From: Andeanibacterium sp035497315
GTDB taxonomy: Bacteria; Pseudomonadota; Alphaproteobacteria; Sphingomonadales; Sphingomonadaceae
Reading direction: 5' to 3'
DNA length: 29,297 nt
Assembly (NCBI GenBank): GCA_035497315.1
Contig: DATJDU010000016.1
Location: 1 to 29,297, forward strand
Made by a program: the position numbers and the translations under genes. The first letter of the stretch is position 1. The number at the start of each line of letters is the position of its first letter. This document shows positions 24,387 through 29,297 of this stretch, piece after piece. The notes under the pieces were generated by a model. The model had not been told where the DNA came from. It searched no databases and was given only the letters and a program-made list of their open reading frames with translations.

Positions 24387-24950
24387 TCAGTTCTTGGGAA
24401 CGGTAAAGGTCCCGCTTACCCGGCCGGAAGATGTCGTGGTTCCTGCGGCACCGTTCGCACGGCCATCTATACTTGAAAGGCCAGTCTTCAGATCGATCAC
24501 CAGGCGCCCGCCTGAGAGGGAATCGCTTCCCCGCCGAAGTTGAACGCCGCCCGACATGACGATTACGCGCCGGTTGAAGTCATATACTGCCGCCGCGCCC
24601 CGCGCTGATTCGTTGCCGCGCGTCACTTGTACGCCGCCGGTTGCATCCAGGCGCTGGATTTCCAGCGAACCGCTATCGGTATAAGCCACGGTTGTACGGC
24701 CCGCTGTGAGCCTGAGGTCGCTCTGTGTGATCACGACATTACCTGAGAGGACAACGCGATTCTGCTTGTCCTGCAGTTCGATCCGGTCGGCGCTGAAGTT
24801 CACCGGAGCATTGGTGTTGTGCGATCCAAGTGCCTGGGCCGCAGGCTGCTGCAACCCTGCTACTGCGGCAGTGGTCAGCGCGAAACCGGCAAGCGCGGCA
24901 CGGAAGGAACCGTTGCGCAGCAGGGCGGGGAAAGAAATCTTACGGTCCAT
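24387..24950 (-). CDS. lptA: LPS transport periplasmic protein LptA (OstA-like)
   Basis: This 187-residue protein has a signal-peptide-like N-terminus (hydrophobic FRAALAGFALTTAAVAG, residues about 16-32, then an AQA cut site) and an OstA/LptA fold: VNFSADRIELQDKQNRVVLSG NVVITQSDLRL followed by repeated strands such as GGVQVTRGNESARGAAAVYD and VIVMSGGVQLRRGSDSLSGG. LptA bridges the periplasm and carries LPS to the outer-membrane LptDE complex. Its ATG (24950) follows the lptC stop with no gap (TAAATG), so translation must be coupled. In most proteobacteria lptB follows; here the next DNA holds only a 138-bp spacer and the end of the opposing wzc-like gene. Confidence 0.92.
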   Translation of the reverse strand: MDRKISFPALLRNGSFRAALAGFALTTAAVAGLQQPAAQALGSHNTNAPVNFSADRIELQDKQNRVVLSGNVVITQSDLRLTAGRTTVAYTDSGSLEIQRLDATGGVQVTRGNESARGAAAVYDFNRRVIVMSGGVQLRRGSDSLSGGRLVIDLKTGLSSIDGRANGAAGTTTSSGRVSGTFTVPKN

Positions 24951-25595
24951 TTATGGCATCCTCAGCTTGCCGGGCTCCATATGGAGTCGGGCATGGCCGT
25001 CCAGCATGATCGTGCGCTCGCCAAGGTCCGCCACGATACGGTCAGCGCTGAATGTCCCGGCGGGAATGGCGCCTTCCACCCTGCCTTCGCCCACCAGCGC
25101 CCTTTTCTCAAGGTCGATCGAGACATCGCGCGCCGTGGCCCGATATCCATCCGCAGCGGCAAACTGGACCAAGCCGTTGATCGCGACCTTTTGCGTCTCG
25201 AAATCATACTCACCCGAACCCGCGCTCAGCACTGCCGGGCCCTCTGCCAGCAGGATGCGAGCCTGAAGGTCGCGCATTCGCACAACCGGCACTCTGGCGC
25301 TCTGCTGCACGGCTTCTCCAGCAGTAAGCGAGAAAGGCCTGCCCTTGTTGTCCTCGCCGCGATACATCGCGTTTTCGACGCGCAGCCGGTCTTCCGCAAT
25401 GGCCACTTTGTGCCGGTCGAGAATGAAACTCACCTCGCCACGTGGGGCTAGTGGAGTGAAGATCATCAAAGCTACGATCACACCGATCAGCGCAGGCAAC
25501 ACCCGGGCAAGCACGGTCACCAGCCGGTCATGCGATCCACCAGGCCAGGCAAAGTGGCGCCGGTCGCGACGCAGGGTGTCAGCTTGCTCAGTCAT
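24951..25595 (-). CDS. lptC: LPS export protein LptC
   Basis: This 214-residue protein is LptC, the bitopic inner-membrane part of the LPS transport bridge that hands LPS from LptB2FG to LptA. One transmembrane helix is visible (VLARVLPALIGVIVALMIF, about residues 28-46), followed by a periplasmic beta-jellyroll with the alphaproteobacterial pattern of repeated strands, such as GRPFSLTAGEAVQQ, LSAGSGEYDFETQKVAINGL and GTFSADRIVADLGERTIML. The start at 25595 lacks a clear ribosome-binding site. It sits 38 bp after nrnC and directly abuts lptA, all on the same strand. The neighbours make the call firm even though LptC sequences diverge strongly. Confidence 0.92.
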   Translation of the reverse strand: MTEQADTLRRDRRHFAWPGGSHDRLVTVLARVLPALIGVIVALMIFTPLAPRGEVSFILDRHKVAIAEDRLRVENAMYRGEDNKGRPFSLTAGEAVQQSARVPVVRMRDLQARILLAEGPAVLSAGSGEYDFETQKVAINGLVQFAAADGYRATARDVSIDLEKRALVGEGRVEGAIPAGTFSADRIVADLGERTIMLDGHARLHMEPGKLRMP

Positions 25596-25633
25596 TATCA
25601 GGGCCGGTCATGGGCGGGACCTCGGGCGCAGCC

Positions 25634-26251
25634 TCATTCGTGGCTGAAGATATCCTTGTCCGCCCAGCCCGCAAGATCGAGCCGAGCGCGGGTTGGGAGG
25701 AAATCGAAACAGGCTTGCGCGATTTCGGTTCGCCCCTCGCGCTCCAGCCTTTCGGCCAGAACGTCGCGCAGGCGGTGAAGATAGCGCACGTCCGACGCGG
25801 CATATTCGCGCTGGGCATCGGTCAGCACGGGGGCGCCCCAGTCGGAACTCTGCTGCTGCTTGGAGATATCGGTACCGAGCAGTTCGGAGACCAGGTACTT
25901 TAACCCATGCCTGTCCGTGAACGTGCGGATCAGCTTGCTGGCGATTTTGGTGCAGAATACAGGCGCGGCGGTGACGCCGAGGTAATGTTCTATTGCGGCC
26001 AGATCGAAACGGGCGAAGTGGAATAGCTTGATCCGCGCAGGATCGGCCAGCACGGCCTTCAGATTCGGTGCATCGAAGGCACTGCCTTTGGCGAAGCGGA
26101 CGAGGTGCTCGTCGCCGCCGCCATCGCTGATCTGGACGACGCACAGCCGGTCGCGCGGGGTGATGAGCCCCATGGTTTCGGTATCGACGGCGACCGGGCC
26201 GGGTGCGAGTACGCCTTCGGGAAGGTCTTCTTCGTGAAAATAGACAGCCAT
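25634..26251 (-). CDS. nrnC: NrnC-type 3'-5' oligoribonuclease (ribonuclease D family)
   Basis: This 205-residue DEDDy exonuclease closely resembles NrnC, the alphaproteobacterial diribonuclease that finishes RNA decay by cutting dinucleotides in the cytoplasm. The catalytic set is complete: Asp23 and Glu25 in AVDTETMGL, Asp83 in FHFARFDLAAI, and Tyr150 with Asp154 in YAASDVRYL. NrnC-typical blocks RDRLCVVQIS, FCTKIASKL, TDRHGLK and SKQQQSSDW are present, and the length (about 206) matches NrnC rather than the twice-as-long RNase D. AGGGGG lies about 6 nt before ATG 26251. It heads the nrnC-lptC-lptA operon, an arrangement I know from related bacteria, and is divergent from ung. Confidence 0.94.
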   Translation of the reverse strand: MAVYFHEEDLPEGVLAPGPVAVDTETMGLITPRDRLCVVQISDGGGDEHLVRFAKGSAFDAPNLKAVLADPARIKLFHFARFDLAAIEHYLGVTAAPVFCTKIASKLIRTFTDRHGLKYLVSELLGTDISKQQQSSDWGAPVLTDAQREYAASDVRYLHRLRDVLAERLEREGRTEIAQACFDFLPTRARLDLAGWADKDIFSHE

Positions 26252-26265
26252 GATTGCCCCCTAGA

Positions 26266-26309
26266 GCATTTTCAGGGCAGGTGGAAACACCTGAAGGCTC
26301 GGAAAATGC
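26266..26309. repeat. palindromic REP-like element between nrnC and ung
   Basis: An outer inverted repeat (GCATTTTC at 26266-26273, GAAAATGC at 26302-26309) encloses an inner perfect hairpin (CAGGTG at 26278-26283, GAAA loop, CACCTG at 26288-26293). The element begins right after a CTAG that touches the nrnC ribosome-binding site. Many alphaproteobacterial genomes carry dispersed palindromes that begin CTAGAGCATTTTC or similar, so this is likely one member. It has no T-run, and its position between divergent genes argues against a terminator. Confidence 0.75.
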
Positions 26310-26402
26310 GGAGTGGCGCAAAGGTTGCCCGTCAACGGCCCATTTGGGGATAGAGCAAACGGGGTACTGGCAGCTAGGACAGTGAGAGGATAGCAGGAGC
26401 AC

Positions 26403-27083
26403 ATGGCAGAAAGTGCACTCCCCTCATCCTGGCAGCCCGAGCTTCTTAGTGTGCTTCAAACGCCCGAGGCGCGCAGGCTCGGTGGCTGGCTCAAGGCAGA
26501 GGAAGCGGCGGGTAAGCAGGTCTATCCTCCACGCGGCGCGCGACTGCGTGCGCTGGAACTGACCCCGCTTGACCAGGTGAAAGTCGTGATCCTGGGGCAG
26601 GATCCTTATCACGGGCCTGGGCAGGCGCACGGGCTGGCGTTTTCGGTGCCGGAAGGGGTACGGGTCCCGCCCTCGCTGGTGAATATCTACAAGGAACTGG
26701 AGAGCGATCTGGGTGTAAAGGCACCGCCGCACGGAAATCTTGAAAGCTGGGCGCGCCAAGGGGTCTTGCTGCTCAATAATGCGCTGACGGTGGAGGCCGG
26801 GCAGGCCGGATCGCATCAGGGGCGCGGCTGGGAAGCGATCACCGATGCCGCCGTGGCTGCCGTTGCTCGGCGAGAAGAGCCTTGCGTATTCATCCTGTGG
26901 GGTAGCCATGCCAAGAAAAAGGCAATGCGGGTGCCGGAGCTGGCGAACAACGTGCGCCACCTGATTCTCACTGCACCGCATCCCAGCCCGCTATCGGCCT
27001 ATGCGGGTTTCTTCGGATCGAAGCCCTTCAGCAAGGCCAACGCCTTCCTCACCGCGCATGGGCGCGGTGCGATTGACTGGTAG
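26403..27083 (+). CDS. ung: uracil-DNA glycosylase, family 1
   Basis: This 226-residue enzyme removes uracil from DNA in base-excision repair. The family 1 active site is complete: GQDPYHG with the water-activating Asp67 (residues 65-71), a stacking-Phe region GLAFSVP, GVLLLNNALTVE, the ILWGSHAKKK block, and the DNA-inserting loop HPSPLSA beginning at His193. Length is normal for bacterial Ung. The ATG at 26403 has AGGAG about 5 nt upstream. It is divergent from nrnC with the palindromic element in between, and followed by the dioxygenase genes after a 96-bp gap. It seems to be a single gene unit. Confidence 0.97.
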   Translation: MAESALPSSWQPELLSVLQTPEARRLGGWLKAEEAAGKQVYPPRGARLRALELTPLDQVKVVILGQDPYHGPGQAHGLAFSVPEGVRVPPSLVNIYKELESDLGVKAPPHGNLESWARQGVLLLNNALTVEAGQAGSHQGRGWEAITDAAVAAVARREEPCVFILWGSHAKKKAMRVPELANNVRHLILTAPHPSPLSAYAGFFGSKPFSKANAFLTAHGRGAIDW

Positions 27084-27105
27084 CAGGCGAAATTCCCGCG
27101 CCGTT

Positions 27106-27143
27106 TTGTCCGCGATCAATTCGCTGATATCATTAGCTCGCTA
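27106..27143 (+). promoter_or_regulatory. possible promoter and operator of the first dioxygenase gene
   Basis: TTGTCC (27106-27111) and TATCAT (27128-27133) are 16 bp apart and fit a sigma-70 promoter with a start near 27140. The palindrome TAGCTCGCTA (27134-27143) covers that start position, as an operator would. A wider inverted repeat (AATTCGC 27118-27124, GCGAATT 27145-27151) surrounds it. The same TAGC-N2-GCTA pattern precedes the second dioxygenase gene. Confidence 0.4.
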
Positions 27144-27179
27144 TGCGAATTCCGAAAGGCAAGGGGAGTTCGCACAATC

Positions 27180-28136
27180 ATGGCCATCAAGGTTGAACCA
27201 ATCTCCGAACGTTTCGGTGCGGAAGTATCGGGCGTGGACATCACCCGCCCGCTGGACCGGGAAACGCAGCGGGAAATCGTCGACATCCAGAACAGATGGG
27301 GCGTCACTGTGTGGCGTGACACAAGGCTGGACGATGCCAGCCATGTCGCCTTCTCGCGCATCTTCGGCCATGTCGAGCTTGCTCCACGTCATTCAGGCAA
27401 GCCCAGCCGTATGCCCGAGCCCGAATTGTTCGACGCCTCCAATCTCGATCGCGACGGTAATATCGCAAGCAATGAGAGTATTCGCCTAGGCGCCAAGGGC
27501 AACCGGTTGTGGCATTCCGATTCCTCTTTCATGGAAGTCCGCTCTGCACAGGCGCTGCTGCTGTGCCACGAAGCGCCGCCCCATGGGGGGCCGACCTGGT
27601 TTGCCGATACACGCAGCGCCTATGAAGATTTGCCGCAGGCAATGAAAGATCGGATCGAAGGGCTTGGCGCGGTCCACTCCTATTTCTGGTCTCGCCGCCG
27701 GGCAGGCTATCCTTATACCGAAGAGGAGATCGACGCGAAGCCGCAGGCCGTGCATCCGGTCGTCCACATCCACGCGGGTTCAGGCCGCAAGGCGCTGTTC
27801 GTAGGCGCGCATACTCGCGACATTATGGGAATGGAGCGTGGGGAAGGCCGCAAACTGATCGACGAATTGATCGAATGGTGCACGCAGCCTCAATATGTCT
27901 TCGCCGTGCATTACAAGCCGGGCGACATGACGATCTGGGACAATCTGTGCACCCTCCATCGCGGCGGCGAATATGATGATACGCTGTTCCGGCGCGATAT
28001 GCGCCGCACTACCGTGCGCGATCCGAACGCCCCGGCGGCGGCGATCGACCATTTCACCAAGATGTTCACCGCTGCTGGCGACACGCCGTTCTCGCCTGCC
28101 GATGCAACGAAGGAACGTATCCTCGCGTCAAGCTGA
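27180..28136 (+). CDS. TauD/TfdA family Fe(II)/2-oxoglutarate dioxygenase, copy 1
   Basis: This 318-residue cytoplasmic enzyme belongs to the TauD/TfdA family, which couples 2-oxoglutarate decarboxylation to hydroxylation of a substrate, often a taurine-like sulfonate or an aryloxyalkanoate. The iron triad is visible: His112 and Asp114 in LWHSDSSF and His260 in NLCTLHRGG. Arg residues in FRRDMRRTTVRD (271-279) should bind the 2-oxoglutarate carboxylate. The N-terminal GAEVSGVDITRPL and the GGPTWFAD block are typical; WSRRRAGYPYTEEE is less common and may mark a subgroup. AAGGGGAG about 13 nt upstream is the likely ribosome-binding site. It is paralogous to the next gene: only 9 of the first 63 residues differ. 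The substrate cannot be read from sequence; phenoxyalkanoate cleavage is one possibility among several. Confidence 0.93.
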   Translation: MAIKVEPISERFGAEVSGVDITRPLDRETQREIVDIQNRWGVTVWRDTRLDDASHVAFSRIFGHVELAPRHSGKPSRMPEPELFDASNLDRDGNIASNESIRLGAKGNRLWHSDSSFMEVRSAQALLLCHEAPPHGGPTWFADTRSAYEDLPQAMKDRIEGLGAVHSYFWSRRRAGYPYTEEEIDAKPQAVHPVVHIHAGSGRKALFVGAHTRDIMGMERGEGRKLIDELIEWCTQPQYVFAVHYKPGDMTIWDNLCTLHRGGEYDDTLFRRDMRRTTVRDPNAPAAAIDHFTKMFTAAGDTPFSPADATKERILASS

Positions 28137-28152
28137 TCATTGCCCTTTCCCC

Positions 28153-28192
28153 GGTACGGCCCGGCCTTCCAGAGCACCGGTCGGGTCGTACC
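28153..28192. repeat. long hairpin between the two dioxygenase genes
   Basis: GGTACGGCCCGGCC (28153-28166) can pair with GGTCGGGTCGTACC (28179-28192) over 14 positions, twelve Watson-Crick and two G-U, around a 12-nt loop. It begins 16 bp after the stop of copy 1. No T-run follows, so it is not a standard intrinsic terminator; it could protect the 3' end of the upstream mRNA or attenuate read-through. The two G-U pairs favour a role as RNA on the plus strand. CCCGGTACGG, which overlaps its left edge, recurs at 28231-28240. Confidence 0.75.
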
Positions 28193-28266
28193 ACCCTTAC
28201 CATCTGTCTACCTGCGCTTTCCCTTGCCTGCCCGGTACGGATTGCCTATTGGCTTGCGAGGATAGT

Positions 28267-28276
28267 TAGCAAGCTA
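28267..28276 (+). promoter_or_regulatory. operator-like palindrome before the second dioxygenase gene
   Basis: TAGCAAGCTA has the same TAGC-N2-GCTA form as the palindrome before copy 1, and it lies 11 bp before the start codon, next to the ribosome-binding site. Around it the two upstream regions align without gaps over 25 bases with 15 identities. A second inverted repeat GCTTGC-N11-GCAAGC (28252-28274) overlaps it. It may be an operator shared by both genes or simply retained duplicated sequence. Confidence 0.4.
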
Positions 28277-28287
28277 GGAAATAAGGC

Positions 28288-29229
28288 ATGGCGCTCACGG
28301 TCACACCGATCCTTGAGAACTTCGGCGCGGAAGTGTCGGGTGTGGACATCACGCGCCCACTGGATGAGGAAACCCAACGGGAGATCGTCGATATCCAGAA
28401 CAAGTGGGGTGTTACCGTTTGGCGCGACACAGGGCTGGACGATGCCAGCCATGTGGCCTTCACCCGCATCTTCGGCGAGATCATTCTGGCCCCGGCACAT
28501 AAAGGCAAGCCGCGCTTCGCCCATCCGGAGTTGTTCGACGCCTCCAATCTCGATCGCGACGGCAACATCGTCGATGACGAACATCGCCGGGTGACCAATC
28601 GCGGCAACCGGCTGTGGCACATCGACAGTTCCTTCGTGGCGGAGCGCGCGGCCCAGTCGCTGCTGCTGTGCCACGAGGCACCGCATGGTGGACCGACGTG
28701 GTTCGCCGATGCCCGCACCGCGTGGGACAATCTGCCCCAGTCGCTAAAAGACCGGATCGAAGGGTTGGAAGCGCGCCACTGCTACTTCTGGTCGCGTCGC
28801 AAAGCGGGCTATCCCTATACCGAGGAAGACATCGATCGCTTCCCCCACGCCGCCCATCCGGTGGTGAATTTCCATGTCGGATCAGGCCGCAAGTCGATCT
28901 TCCTGGGTGCCCATGCGCGCGACATTGTGGGCATGGAGCGGGACGAAGGCAGTGCCCTTATCAACGAGTTGAACGAATGGGTCGTGCGGCCGGAGAATAC
29001 CTTCCCGGTCGAATATCAACCGGGTGACATGGTGATCTGGGACAATTTGTGCACCTATCACCGCGCGGGGGATTTCGATGAAACTCTCCACCGTCGTGAC
29101 ATGCGCCGCACGACGATCCGCGATCCGCAGGCGCCCAACGGCGGCGAAGGGTCGGTGAAGGCAATGTTCAGCGAAGCGAGTATTGCCGACGCGCGGGTTT
29201 CCGGGCTCAAGCCGCTCGAAACGGGTTGA
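28288..29229 (+). CDS. TauD/TfdA family Fe(II)/2-oxoglutarate dioxygenase, copy 2
   Basis: This 313-residue enzyme is a tandem paralogue of the preceding gene, with an intact iron triad: His111 and Asp113 in LWHIDSSF, and His258 in NLCTYHRAG. The Arg-rich HRRDMRRTTIRD block for 2-oxoglutarate follows. The two copies are nearly identical at the N-terminus and around the metal site, but differ in the variable stretch at about residues 64-105, at the residue after the metal His (Ile versus Ser), and at the C-terminus. Copy 2 lacks one Pro in the HEAPHGG block. Such differences fit divergence in substrate. AAGG lies 4 nt before ATG 28288. No transporter, regulator or further catabolic gene is visible before the window ends 68 bp after the stop; that tail holds no recognisable gene. 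Confidence 0.93.
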   Translation: MALTVTPILENFGAEVSGVDITRPLDEETQREIVDIQNKWGVTVWRDTGLDDASHVAFTRIFGEIILAPAHKGKPRFAHPELFDASNLDRDGNIVDDEHRRVTNRGNRLWHIDSSFVAERAAQSLLLCHEAPHGGPTWFADARTAWDNLPQSLKDRIEGLEARHCYFWSRRKAGYPYTEEDIDRFPHAAHPVVNFHVGSGRKSIFLGAHARDIVGMERDEGSALINELNEWVVRPENTFPVEYQPGDMVIWDNLCTYHRAGDFDETLHRRDMRRTTIRDPQAPNGGEGSVKAMFSEASIADARVSGLKPLETG

Positions 29230-29297
29230 GGTGACGCCTGGCGGTCAACCTGGATTTAACCAAGCTCGTCCGTGAGGCGATAAGGCTGGAGGGTTAG

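Noticed and set aside
29230..29297. Short frame at the right edge ending in TAG
   Set aside because: It has no start codon in the window and only about 20 codons after an in-frame stop; nothing supports a gene.

Overview
The window is 29.3 kb of high-GC chromosomal DNA from an alphaproteobacterium, most likely a member of the Sphingomonadales (Novosphingobium/Sphingobium/Erythrobacter-like). This rests on recognised protein types and gene order: an NrnC-type exonuclease next to lptC-lptA, a DUF3576 lipoprotein followed by leuS-lptE-holA, a small protein ending in an ESFPASDPP-type tail, and a short RHH_4-type protein. No database search was possible. I see no tRNA, rRNA, insertion sequence, phage gene or CRISPR array. 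Most of the window is ordinary housekeeping DNA with short intergenic gaps.

Left part (1-9.4 kb): the 3' end of a PQQ- and heme-c-dependent alcohol dehydrogenase; a leftward pair encoding a secreted M28 metallopeptidase lipoprotein and an agmatine deiminase, possibly with a 42-residue membrane micro-ORF behind them; divergently, glnE-bcp-DUF455 as a tightly packed rightward operon; then a periplasmic M23 endopeptidase closed by a clear intrinsic terminator and followed by a perfect 50-bp tandem duplication.

Middle part (9.4-20.3 kb): divergent galU and murA (sugar nucleotide and peptidoglycan precursors); a small membrane protein behind a possible general-stress (sigma-EcfG-type) promoter, convergent with and overlapping an RHH protein gene; a leftward phbB-fumC-RHH run; a lineage-type secreted protein with a beta-barrel-like C-terminus; then DUF3576 and the overlapping leuS-lptE-holA operon.

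Right part (20.5-29.3 kb): a small secreted protein of unknown function, an outer-membrane polysaccharide export lipoprotein and a Wzc-type tyrosine kinase/co-polymerase; the leftward nrnC-lptC-lptA operon, with no lptB directly behind it; ung; and finally two tandem paralogous Fe(II)/2-oxoglutarate dioxygenases of the TauD/TfdA family. Envelope construction is the common theme (galU, murA, M23, lptA, lptC, lptE, wza/wzc).

The most interesting spot is the tandem dioxygenase pair. Each gene is preceded by a TAGC-N2-GCTA palindrome, which I found nowhere else in the window, and a 14-bp-stem hairpin separates the two genes. I see no evidence for a wholly new multi-gene system. The best leads are this pair, the possible EcfG-controlled small protein, the unknown protein ahead of the export genes, and the micro-ORF.
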